Assembly (NCBI GenBank): GCA_035403355.1
Contig: DAONFA010000008.1
Span: 1 to 64,000, forward strand
From: Candidatus Cloacimonas sp.
GTDB lineage: Bacteria; Cloacimonadota; Cloacimonadia; Cloacimonadales; Cloacimonadaceae
Length of the DNA: 64,000 nt
Direction of reading: 5' to 3'
Below the pieces are notes generated by a model. The model did not search any database, was not told the DNA's origin, and saw only the letters and a program-made list of their open reading frames with translations. Both the position numbers and the translations under genes were made by a program. This document shows, piece after piece, positions 37,528 to 45,727 of this stretch. The first letter of the stretch is position 1, and each line of letters opens with the position of its first letter.

Positions 37528-38466
37528 CTATGCTTTTCCACCTAAGATTAAAAACATTAAAGCCATTCTAACAGCAACTCCATTGGCAACTTGTTCTACA
37601 ATGATGCTATGATTGCTGTCTGCAATTTCAGGTAAAATTTCCACTCCTCTATTCATCGGTCCCGGATGCATAATTAAAGCATTCTTTTTAGCATATTTCA
37701 CGGTCTCTTTGGAGAGAACATAATGTTTACTGTATTCTTCCAGAGAGGGGAAAAGCCCTTCCGTCATTCGTTCCAGTTGCATTCTTAAGCCCATAACGAC
37801 ATCCGCATCTTTTAAAGCACGAGGCAAATCATATTCTACCCGGCAGTTATAAACACTTTCCATATTTCCCGGCATCAATGTTTTAGGCCCGCAAACAGTT
37901 ACTTTTGCTCCCAGTTTTCCCATTCCAATTAAATTGCTACGCACAACGCGACTATTCAAAATATCGCCAACAATGGTTATTTTCAGTCCTTTCAGGTCAC
38001 CTAAGCGTTCCCAGATAGAAAAAATATCCAGTAATGCCTGAGTGGGATGTGAATGTCTTCCATCGCCTCCATTAATAACAGGTTTACCTGAATATTTGTT
38101 AACGAGTTGAGGACTCCCGGGACTGCTGTGACGAATACAATAGAGGTCTATACCCATTGCATTTAAAGTGTAAACTGTATCCTGCAAACTTTCACCTTTC
38201 TGTAGTGAGGATATAGAGGATTGAAAACTTACAACATCGGCACTTAAACGATTGGCAGCCAGTTCAAAACTCATTCGGGTGCGGGTGCTGTTTTCTACGA
38301 ATAATGTACAAACCGTTTTTCCCCTTAATGTAGGAATCTTTTTATATTCCCGCAAGTTAATCTCTTTCATTCTTTTGGCTGCTTCCAGAATGAACATAAT
38401 TTCTGCCCGAGAATATTCATCCAGGTCAAACAGAGAGCGTCCTGTAAATTGTGGTGTAGAGGTCAT
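37528..38466 (-). CDS. pyrB: Aspartate carbamoyltransferase, catalytic subunit
   Basis: First committed step of pyrimidine synthesis. Carbamoyl-phosphate-binding ENSTRTRMSFE, the HSHPTQALLD segment, and MHPGPMNRGVE are conserved. I choose the ATG at 38464-38466 (complement) because AAAGGAG is placed correctly before it, not the start seven codons upstream, giving 313 residues. No pyrI regulatory subunit gene follows; pyrC is next, as in class B assemblies of PyrB with dihydroorotase. No PyrR-type leader or clear promoter was found upstream. Confidence 0.97.
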   Translation of the reverse strand: MTSTPQFTGRSLFDLDEYSRAEIMFILEAAKRMKEINLREYKKIPTLRGKTVCTLFVENSTRTRMSFELAANRLSADVVSFQSSISSLQKGESLQDTVYTLNAMGIDLYCIRHSSPGSPQLVNKYSGKPVINGGDGRHSHPTQALLDIFSIWERLGDLKGLKITIVGDILNSRVVRSNLIGMGKLGAKVTVCGPKTLMPGNMESVYNCRVEYDLPRALKDADVVMGLRMQLERMTEGLFPSLEEYSKHYVLSKETVKYAKKNALIMHPGPMNRGVEILPEIADSNHSIIVEQVANGVAVRMALMFLILGGKA

Positions 38467-38607
38467 CTTTTCTCCTTTCCAGCTCACCGGCTGTGATTAA
38501 AGGTTTTGTCCCGTTTCTTGGAATATGCCAATTTGGTCAAGTGAATTTTTTGATTATATTATAAGGTAACTCCTTTTTATTGATAATGAAATGAAAAAGG
38601 GAGAATA

Positions 38608-38706
38608 ATGAAGCCGCTGTTGAAAGATCTGAGTTTCCAGCGAAGAAATTACTTGCCTGAATTGAGAGCTTTTATAAAAAGGATTTTAGGTATCCTGAAT
38701 ATTTAA
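38608..38706 (+). CDS. Possible small ORF upstream of the subtilase gene
   Basis: A 32-codon frame starting at ATG with GGGAGA just before it, ending ten bases before the subtilase start. The peptide would be basic (KPLLKDLSFQRRNYL...). It resembles nothing I know. It could be a leader peptide, a small protein, or chance. Confidence 0.25.
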   Translation: MKPLLKDLSFQRRNYLPELRAFIKRILGILNI

Positions 38707-38715
38707 GGAGAAAAA

Positions 38716-41160
38716 ATGAAAAGACCGTTGATCGTAATTACAATGCTGTTACTGCTTGGTTCTATAACAGCAGTTACTTTACATCCACAGCAAGATGTAA
38801 ACAGAAAACTGTATGCACCTGACCTGATAAAAGTGAAACTTAGCGCTGAAGCAGTAAGCCGTGCCAATCTTCCAACAGACCTTTATGCTGAAAAATCATC
38901 AACCGGTATTAATGAACTGGATCAGCTAATGTCTCAAACCGGAGCTAACAAAATAATCAGAGCTCATCGTGATGTTAAAGATAAAAGTTGGGCGCAGCAA
39001 ACTGGTTTTGACCGCTGGTTTTTGATGAAACTGGAGGGCAAAACAACCGTGGAAGAAGCGATTAAAAAGTTTAAAACCAATCGCTATGTAGAAGAGGCAA
39101 TTCCTGAATATATAGCCTATCCTGCAGTTGTTCCCAATGATACCTATTATGCCAATAACTGGGGTCATAATAATACAGCTCAGCTACCTGCTTATACTGC
39201 TTACGGTCATACCGGTTCAGGAGTTGGCACAGTCGGTTTTGACAGTGATGCACAGCTTGCCTGGAATCAAAGCCAGGGTTATGGTTCAGCCAGTATTATA
39301 ATTGCTATTATTGACACAGGTGTTGATACTGCGCATCCGGATTTGCGTTTAGTAACGGGATATGATTTTGGAGATAATGACGGCAATCCTATGGACGACA
39401 GTGCAGAGCCAGGACATGGAACTGCCTGTTCTGGAATTGCAGCTGGAAAAGCAAATAATTCTTTGGGTATCACAGGAATTGCGGGTGGTTGCAGTGTTAT
39501 GCCTTTAAAAGTAGCTAATTCTAATGGAGAGATGTATTTTACAGCTATAGAGAATGCGTTAACTTATGCGGCTGATAATAGTGCTCATATTGCCAGTATG
39601 AGTTTGGGTGCAACGGATGTAGAAGAAGGAGATTCACCTTCTACGGACGCTGCCTTAAATTATGCCTATAATTCCGGTGTAACATTATTTGCCGCTACAG
39701 GAAACGAGGATAATTCCACTATTTCTTATCCTGCCAATGAAACCTCTGTAATAAGCGTAGGCGCAGCCAGCCCTTCAGGACAGAGAAAAAGTGCCTCCTC
39801 TTCCGATGGAGAATATTGGTGGGGTTCCAATTACGGTATTAATAGTCAGAATAATAAAAAAGCCGTGGACATAATGGCTCCCACAATTTTACCTGCTACA
39901 GACATTACGGGAACAGGGAATGGGTATAATACCAGCGGGGATTATTATTTATGGTTCAATGGAACATCCTGTGCCACACCTTATGCTGCAGGAGTGGCTG
40001 CTTTACTGCTTTCCAAAGACCCCTCTTTAACTCCTGCTCAGGTTTTTTCCAAGCTTACTTCTACTGCAACTGATATGACTATAGATGGAGGTGCAGGTTG
40101 GGATAGATATACTGGTTACGGAATGGTTAATGCCAATGCTGCCCTAAATACTATTGAAAGTGGAATGCCTACTTGCATAATTACTGCTCCTGCTAACGGA
40201 ACCTCTTTTGCCCTCAATTCTGCTATTACTATTGATGTAAATGCTTCAGACAGTAATGGCACAATTACTTCCGTTAATTTCTACATTAATAATGTTCTTT
40301 ACTATACTGATAATTCCTCTCCCTATTCCTATATTTGGAATTCTACCGGCTTTACAGCAGGAACTTATACCATTAAAACCAAAGCAACTGATAATAGTAA
40401 TAATGAAACAACCAATGAAATTTCCATATCCTTAATTCAACCTGTTACCCAAGCTATTATCGGCTCCGGGACTTCTGTAACGGGAACTTCTGATGCATCG
40501 CCTGTTAATGTATGGTTCAAAAGTTTGCACGGTCAATCTGTCTATACTAAAGCAGAATTAAATGCTGCAGGAATTTTTGGTCCGGTATATATTACTCAGC
40601 TTGGTTTTAATATAGTTGGTTTGCCAGCGGTTACGATGCCGAACTTTGTAGTGCGTCTGAAGCATACTACAGCTACAGATGTCTTTACCTTTGTTACCGG
40701 TGATAATTTGGTGACGGTATATTCCAATCCTGCTTATTTGCCTACCCAGACCGGTTGGAATCTGTATAATTTTTCCGCTCCTTTTCTATGGAATGGAACA
40801 GATAATCTTTTAGTTGATACTGCCTTTGGTATTACCAGCTCTTATAATCGCTCCGGAACAGTTCAATATACTTCCATAGAAAATGGTTACCATTATCTTG
40901 TAAATGATAATGTTAATCAAACCAATATCTTTGACTTAGGAACTGCTTATTATACAAGACCCAATATTAAACTGGTGGTAGAACCAGCTTATAATGAACC
41001 TCAAATTGCAGTAACTCCAAATTCGCTGGATTTTGGCAGTATTCCTGTAGGCGAAAGCCAAACCCGGGAATTTACCATCCAGAATTATGGTAGCGAAACC
41101 CTAACCGGAATAATTAACACTCCCGATGGTTATACTGTTTCTGAAAAACATAAGAGTTAG
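38716..41160 (+). CDS. Subtilisin-family (S8) secreted protease, 5' part of a frameshifted gene
   Basis: Exported serine protease of the subtilase family. Signal peptide (ITMLLLLGSITAV), an inhibitor_I9-like propeptide (about 30-125), then the catalytic triad Asp200 (IIDTGVDTAHPDL), His234 (GHGTACSG) and Ser418 (NGTSCATPYAAG). Ig-like domains follow (PANGTSFALNSAI; a fibronectin/PKD-like repeat). The frame closes at 41160 in the middle of an Abnormal-spindle/HYDIN-like domain (NSLDFGSIPVGESQTREF), whose continuation is in the next frame. The probable cause is one extra A in the A5 run at 41144-41148. The protease domain itself is complete, so a truncated active enzyme of 814 residues is possible. 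Confidence 0.85.
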   Translation: MKRPLIVITMLLLLGSITAVTLHPQQDVNRKLYAPDLIKVKLSAEAVSRANLPTDLYAEKSSTGINELDQLMSQTGANKIIRAHRDVKDKSWAQQTGFDRWFLMKLEGKTTVEEAIKKFKTNRYVEEAIPEYIAYPAVVPNDTYYANNWGHNNTAQLPAYTAYGHTGSGVGTVGFDSDAQLAWNQSQGYGSASIIIAIIDTGVDTAHPDLRLVTGYDFGDNDGNPMDDSAEPGHGTACSGIAAGKANNSLGITGIAGGCSVMPLKVANSNGEMYFTAIENALTYAADNSAHIASMSLGATDVEEGDSPSTDAALNYAYNSGVTLFAATGNEDNSTISYPANETSVISVGAASPSGQRKSASSSDGEYWWGSNYGINSQNNKKAVDIMAPTILPATDITGTGNGYNTSGDYYLWFNGTSCATPYAAGVAALLLSKDPSLTPAQVFSKLTSTATDMTIDGGAGWDRYTGYGMVNANAALNTIESGMPTCIITAPANGTSFALNSAITIDVNASDSNGTITSVNFYINNVLYYTDNSSPYSYIWNSTGFTAGTYTIKTKATDNSNNETTNEISISLIQPVTQAIIGSGTSVTGTSDASPVNVWFKSLHGQSVYTKAELNAAGIFGPVYITQLGFNIVGLPAVTMPNFVVRLKHTTATDVFTFVTGDNLVTVYSNPAYLPTQTGWNLYNFSAPFLWNGTDNLLVDTAFGITSSYNRSGTVQYTSIENGYHYLVNDNVNQTNIFDLGTAYYTRPNIKLVVEPAYNEPQIAVTPNSLDFGSIPVGESQTREFTIQNYGSETLTGIINTPDGYTVSEKHKS

Positions 41161-44100
41161 TTTACGGACTTCAAAAAGCACTACTTCAACCCGCAATACT
41201 TTGAGTTTTAATATCCCTTCCGGCACAATCAATACTTATATTTTAAATTTTTCTCCTCTTGCAGCAGGAAGTTATAATGGCAATGTAATAATAGCCAGTA
41301 ATGCTGATAACGATCATCTGGTTCATTTACAAGTTACCGGCAGTGCTTATGTTCCTCCGGCAATTGAAGTGAGCACCAATGCATTAACGGCAGCTTTGGA
41401 TGCCGGCACGGAGACAGAGAAAACCTTCACTATTTCCAACACTGGGGGTTTACCTTTATATTATTACATCTCTCCAAGCGAAGGTGGCTGGTTAACCAAA
41501 AAGTTTACCCGTGCGGATAAAAGCATTGCAGGCAGCACTTTATCTTTGAACTATGCTAATTATGAACCGGGAGAGACATTGGATTGGACATTTTCTCTTT
41601 ATAATAACAGCCCCGATAATGAATGGCTGAAAGATGTGTATATAACTTTCCCCGCTGGAGTTATTGTCAATTCTGCCACCAATTTTACCTGTGGAACTGC
41701 AGCTATGATTCCTGATTTAACTTCCGGTAATGGAATAACCATTCACTGGCAGGGAGAATCATCCGGGGGCTGGGGTGTTATTCACGGTGGAGAAACAGCT
41801 ACTGCAATTGTAAATGTATCCATCCCCTTTACAATTAATGGAGACCTTGTTCTTTCTTACACTATCCAGGGTGATGCTTTCAATAGCGAACCGCATCAAT
41901 TAAACGATCAAATAGTGCTTAATCAACTCGTAACTACTATCCCCTGGCTAACAATTGAACCTATGCAGGGTGAAGTTCCTGCTGGAGACACAGTAACGAT
42001 AACTGCTTCCTTTTCTGCTCTCACTATTACACCTGGAAGCTATAATGCCCTTTTAAATATAAATTCCAATGACCCTTCCCATCCGCTTACAACTCTTACC
42101 GTAAATATGAATGTTCTGCGTCCTAATCATCCTCCGGTAATAGATTTACCTGAAAGTTACTCTTTCTATGCCAATGACTCATTGTTAGTGGATTTTACAC
42201 CTTATATAAGCGATTTGGATAATGATCCGTTAACTTTAACTTGTAGCGGAAATACCGATATTAGTGTTACCATAACCGGTTTACAGGTTAGTTTCAGCTC
42301 TTTGCATAACTGGTATGGAGTAGAAACTATCACTTTTAGTGTTTCTGACGGTTTTGAGCAAAGCAGTGATCTTGTAACCATTAATGTTCTCTTGAATATT
42401 ACCACCGGAGTAGTTGTGGATTCAGATAATTTACCTGCTACCTGGACAATAGATAACTCTCCTTTTAACATTACTGAGCCCATTGTTATAGATAGCACTC
42501 AAAATATAACTTTTGAGCCAGGTATCGTTATTCAGGTGTGGAATGAAGAACCAATTAATATTCTCGGTTCCATTTCTGCCAATGATGTAACTTTTTCTCC
42601 CGGCTTTCCGGATCTGTTTTGGGGTGGTTTGGAAATTTCAGGAACGGCAGGCACCCGAACAGAAAGCAATATTATCAATTGTGAAATCCTGAATGCTACT
42701 AATCCTATAACCATTATAAATTCCCATCCGATTATCAATACTGTTTATATAGCTCCGATTGATACTACAGCTTTAATAAACGGAACCGGAATTACGGTTA
42801 TTGGTGTATCCCATCCTCCCATTGAGAATGTTACCATCTTAAGCTATAAAACCGGTATCCAAGTTATCCGGGGTGTGGAAGACCCACCAGTTGAACCGAT
42901 TATAAACCATATAACCCTCAGAAATTCCTCCCTCTCTCAACGCCTGGAAGAAAATGATACCAAGGGTATGGTTATAACAGGAAAGAGCAATGTAATTATC
43001 TCGGATGTAGCTGTTGAGGAATATGATACCGCAATTATAGTAGATAATACCGATCCTCTTCAAGCTTCTACTCCTTCCCTGAACAATGTCCGTATTCGTA
43101 ACACCAGCAGCACTTTGCGTAACGGAGACAAATGCGGAATTGAACTGAAGGGCAATGAAAATGCCATTCTGAATGATGTGCAGATTGAAGAATGCCATCA
43201 GGGAATTACTGTTGAAAATAATGGAATTCGTTCTGAAGCAACTCCTTCGCTGAATAATGTCCGTATCCGGAACACCAGCAGCACCTTAAGACAGGAACTG
43301 GAAAACATCGGAATTTTGATTGAGAATAATACCACACCTGTTTTGCGCGATGTTCAAATTGAAGATGCTGAAACCGGAATTCAGATTAACCCCGGGGGAA
43401 ACATTGATCTGAAATACTCTCTTATTTTGAATTGCCAAACCGGCTTGAAAAATTATAGTGCAGAACTTATGCCTGTAACCCGTAATTGCTTTGTTATTGA
43501 AGAAGACCAGGTGCCACCTGATTTTTTGCAGAATTGCGTTGCTCTCTCTATCTATGCTACTCCCAATTTAATTTTCAGCAATAATACCCTATCCGGTTAT
43601 CCTAAAATAGCTGTTATCACTTCCTCACATTTGAATTTATGGAATAATATCGTTTGGAGCAATACTGCTTTGAATAATCCTTTGGAATGTGTAAACGGAA
43701 CTTACAATGTTACCTATAGCGATATTAACTATGGCACCCAGGTTTTTCCCGGAACCGGTAATATCAATGCCAATCCAAACTTTGTAAATGCCCTGGAGCT
43801 TGATTTCGCATTGCCATATAACAGTCCCTGTATTGATGCCGGAAATCCTGATACAGAACCAGACCCGGATGGCACGGTTGCCGATATTGGTTGTTTCTAT
43901 TATCATCATACTGCTGCTTTTACAACTCCGGAAGGACCTTTCTTTGTTGGGCAACCTCTTCAGTTTATAAATAATTCTTTGGGGCATAATACTCCCGAGA
44001 GTTACGCTACCTGGCTTTTGAATGGAATCCCTGTTTCCAACACCTATAATCTGGATACAGTTCTAACTTCCTGGGGTAGCTACAATTTGCAGCTGGTTAT

Positions 44101-44407
44101 GACTTCCGGACCCCTCGTGGATAGCAGTAGCGTTTTTCAATTTGAGGTTATAGATGAAACACCCCTTTCTCCGCAAAATGTAATTCTGGAATCAACCCCT
44201 GATAACTATATTTTGCGTTGGGATGCCGTTACTCTTTCCGTATCCCATACCCCTGTTACAGTTAGTAACTATAAAATCTATGCCAGCGAAGAGCCCTTTG
44301 GAACCTATACTCTCTATGTAAGTGTCCCTGCCGGTAGCAGACAAATTAACCTGAACCTGTCCGAACTTGGCTCTAAACGCTTTTTCCGCATAACTGCCGA
44401 AAAGTAA
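41126..44407 (+). CDS. 3' part of the frameshifted subtilase gene (beta-helix and Ig-like domains)
   Basis: This 1093-codon frame continues the broken protease gene: dropping one A at 41144-41148 gives VSENIRVSLRTSKS and restores the beta domain. It then carries cadherin/Ig-like domains (NHPPVIDLPESYSF), a right-handed beta-helix region like pectin lyases (repeated PSLNNVRIRNTSSTLR, at about residues 650 and 710), a DUF1565-like stretch (NPNFVNALELDFAL, SPCIDAGNPDTE), a PKD-like domain and a final fibronectin III-like domain. There is no sorting domain at the end. The apparent ATG at 41126 has no ribosome site. A terminator follows at 44441. Confidence 0.8.
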   Translation: MVILFLKNIRVSLRTSKSTTSTRNTLSFNIPSGTINTYILNFSPLAAGSYNGNVIIASNADNDHLVHLQVTGSAYVPPAIEVSTNALTAALDAGTETEKTFTISNTGGLPLYYYISPSEGGWLTKKFTRADKSIAGSTLSLNYANYEPGETLDWTFSLYNNSPDNEWLKDVYITFPAGVIVNSATNFTCGTAAMIPDLTSGNGITIHWQGESSGGWGVIHGGETATAIVNVSIPFTINGDLVLSYTIQGDAFNSEPHQLNDQIVLNQLVTTIPWLTIEPMQGEVPAGDTVTITASFSALTITPGSYNALLNINSNDPSHPLTTLTVNMNVLRPNHPPVIDLPESYSFYANDSLLVDFTPYISDLDNDPLTLTCSGNTDISVTITGLQVSFSSLHNWYGVETITFSVSDGFEQSSDLVTINVLLNITTGVVVDSDNLPATWTIDNSPFNITEPIVIDSTQNITFEPGIVIQVWNEEPINILGSISANDVTFSPGFPDLFWGGLEISGTAGTRTESNIINCEILNATNPITIINSHPIINTVYIAPIDTTALINGTGITVIGVSHPPIENVTILSYKTGIQVIRGVEDPPVEPIINHITLRNSSLSQRLEENDTKGMVITGKSNVIISDVAVEEYDTAIIVDNTDPLQASTPSLNNVRIRNTSSTLRNGDKCGIELKGNENAILNDVQIEECHQGITVENNGIRSEATPSLNNVRIRNTSSTLRQELENIGILIENNTTPVLRDVQIEDAETGIQINPGGNIDLKYSLILNCQTGLKNYSAELMPVTRNCFVIEEDQVPPDFLQNCVALSIYATPNLIFSNNTLSGYPKIAVITSSHLNLWNNIVWSNTALNNPLECVNGTYNVTYSDINYGTQVFPGTGNINANPNFVNALELDFALPYNSPCIDAGNPDTEPDPDGTVADIGCFYYHHTAAFTTPEGPFFVGQPLQFINNSLGHNTPESYATWLLNGIPVSNTYNLDTVLTSWGSYNLQLVMTSGPLVDSSSVFQFEVIDETPLSPQNVILESTPDNYILRWDAVTLSVSHTPVTVSNYKIYASEEPFGTYTLYVSVPAGSRQINLNLSELGSKRFFRITAEK

Positions 44408-44440
44408 ACAATATTATCAAGCAAATCCAGAACTAAAATA

Positions 44441-44468
44441 AGCCCGGTTAACTGCCGGGCTTTTTTTT
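44441..44468 (+). terminator. Rho-independent terminator after the subtilase gene
   Basis: AGCCCGG (44441-44447) and CCGGGCT (44455-44461) form a 7-bp GC-rich stem with loop TTAACTG, followed by eight T residues. Confidence 0.93.
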
Positions 44469-44512
44469 GCTTAATCAGTGCCCTTGCCCATAAGATATAT
44501 TGCCGATATGAC

Positions 44513-44554
44513 TCCCGTATCGTTCTCGTATCGCGATATGGGAACGATATGGGA
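44513..44554 (+). repeat. 42-base inverted repeat, fully paired only as plus-strand RNA
   Basis: Arms 44513-44533 and 44534-44554 pair over all 21 positions if G-U pairs are allowed (three to four G-U). On the minus strand those positions are A-C mismatches. Internal GTATCGTTC units are repeated. Confidence 0.75.
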
Positions 44555-44667
44555 ATCTTTTCTCCGGCATAACTTCAAAATACTGGTTTTGCCTTACATT
44601 CTGCTATCGCTTTTTTTCTCCCTGATAAACCTGAATAATTTACATTCCGTGTTGAAAATACATAAAA

Positions 44668-45012
44668 AGAAAAAGAGAATATTTGAACAAAGAGAGAAAG
44701 AGAAAAAGAGAATATTGGAACAAAGAGAACAAGAGAAAAAGAGGATATTGGAACAAAGAGAGAATGAGAAAAAGAGGATATTAGAACAAAGAGAACAAGA
44801 GAAAAAGAGGATATTGGAACAAAGAGAGAAAGAGAAAAAGAGGATATTTAAACAAAGAGAGAAAGAGAAAATGAGGATATTGGAACAAAGAGAGAAAGAG
44901 AAAAAGAGGATATTGGAACAAAGAGAAAAAGAGAAAAAGAGGATATTGGAACAAAGAGAGAAAGAGAAAAAGAGGATATTTGAACAAAGAGAAAAAGAGA
45001 AAAAGAGAAAAA
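44668..45012. repeat. 33-bp GA-rich tandem repeat, about ten copies
   Basis: Unit AGAGAAAGAGAAAAAGAGG plus ATATTGGAACAA (33 bases), ten tandem copies with scattered changes. In one frame (44478-45032) it would encode EQREKEKKRIL repeats behind a hydrophobic N-terminus (PYILLSLFFSLINL). That frame starts with GTG directly after a terminator and has no ribosome site, and unit differences are mostly non-synonymous. I therefore annotate DNA repeats, with a coiled-coil protein as an unlikely alternative. The purine bias would permit triplex formation. Confidence 0.85.
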
Positions 45013-45017
45013 GATTT

Positions 45018-45060
45018 AGGATTGAGAATTGAGAATTGAGAATGGAGAATTGAGAATTAA
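45018..45060. repeat. Short ATTGAGA(A) tandem repeat
   Basis: Five to six copies of ATTGAGAATTGAGAA-type units directly follow the GA-rich array. No gene. Confidence 0.8.
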
Positions 45061-45166
45061 CAGTGAAGGGTGAAAAGTGAACGGTAACCGGGAAAAAAAG
45101 AAGATGACAGGATGGAAAGGAAAACTTGGATGTTCATATCATTTATGGAAAAACATTCAAGTTTAT

Positions 45167-45210
45167 AAATCCCTAAAATCCCTATAATCCTGTTCATCCC
45201 AGACCTATTA
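45167..45210. repeat. Dispersed repeat ending in CAGACCTATTA, copy 1
   Basis: AAATCCCTATAATCC, then TTCATCCCAGACCTATTA. Related copies are at 49254-49289 and 53335-53369, each in a long spacer. Confidence 0.8.
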
Positions 45211-45275
45211 TTTCTCTCTGCCTTTCTGCCCTCAGCCCTCAACCCTCTGCCCTCAGCTCTCAGCCCTCTGCCAAA

Positions 45276-45351
45276 AGCCCTTTAGGGCGAGATCGGATGG
45301 TTGACCTCCTGGTCAACCCCTTCTTGTGCTTGAACGACGAGGACGTCGTTC
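45276..45351. repeat. Hairpin intergenic repeat, TCCT and AGGA loops
   Basis: Same family as 12636-13062. GCCCTTTAGGGC palindrome, then hairpin GGTTGACC-TCCT-GGTCAACC (45299-45318) and hairpin GAACGACG-AGGA-CGTCGTTC (45332-45351). A partial AAAGCCCTTTAGAGCGA follows at 45363. Confidence 0.9.
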
Positions 45352-45379
45352 TTCCTGAACTAAAGCCCTTTAGAGCGAG

Positions 45380-45524
45380 TTTGCCAAATTCCGCTATGGC
45401 AAAAACAGAAGGATGATTACTTCCCCGGTTGCGGTAATAGCAAGGGTAATTTTCGTTACTTCTTCATAGAATTGTAATAAAAAAAGAAGCGGTATAGAGC
45501 AAAAACAAAAAATGGACTTTTCCG
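45380..45524. repeat. ~145-bp direct repeat, left copy
   Basis: From TTTGCCAAATTCCGCTATGG to the ATGGACTTTTCC region, about 85% alike by eye to 48961-49106. The two copies flank the sorting-domain gene at 45728-48844. Confidence 0.85.
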
Positions 45525-45727
45525 CTGATACCTCAAAAATTTTTTTTCTCACTATCTTCTTATCTGTCTATATGTTACCTTTGCCCATTAACAAAAAATT
45601 ACTGAAAACTCAAAAAAGGATTTGCTTTAATTTAAATACCGGTTACTTTGTAAGAGCGTAGATAAAAATAATTACTGCTAACTGTTTGAATGCTTTTTTT
45701 AAGTGAATTAGCAGATAAGGAGATAAA

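Noticed and set aside
38467..38600. PyrR-binding attenuator or uracil-sensing leader upstream of pyrB
   Set aside because: No terminator/antiterminator pair or PyrR-type anti-antiterminator loop is visible in the short leader.
41140..41160. Programmed -1 ribosomal frameshift
   Set aside because: The needed shift is +1 or -2, and there is no canonical slippery heptamer in the right phase or clear downstream pseudoknot.
44478..45032. 184-codon frame over the GA-rich array
   Set aside because: GTG start next to a terminator, no ribosome site, repeat-driven sequence; kept only as an alternative in the repeat entry.
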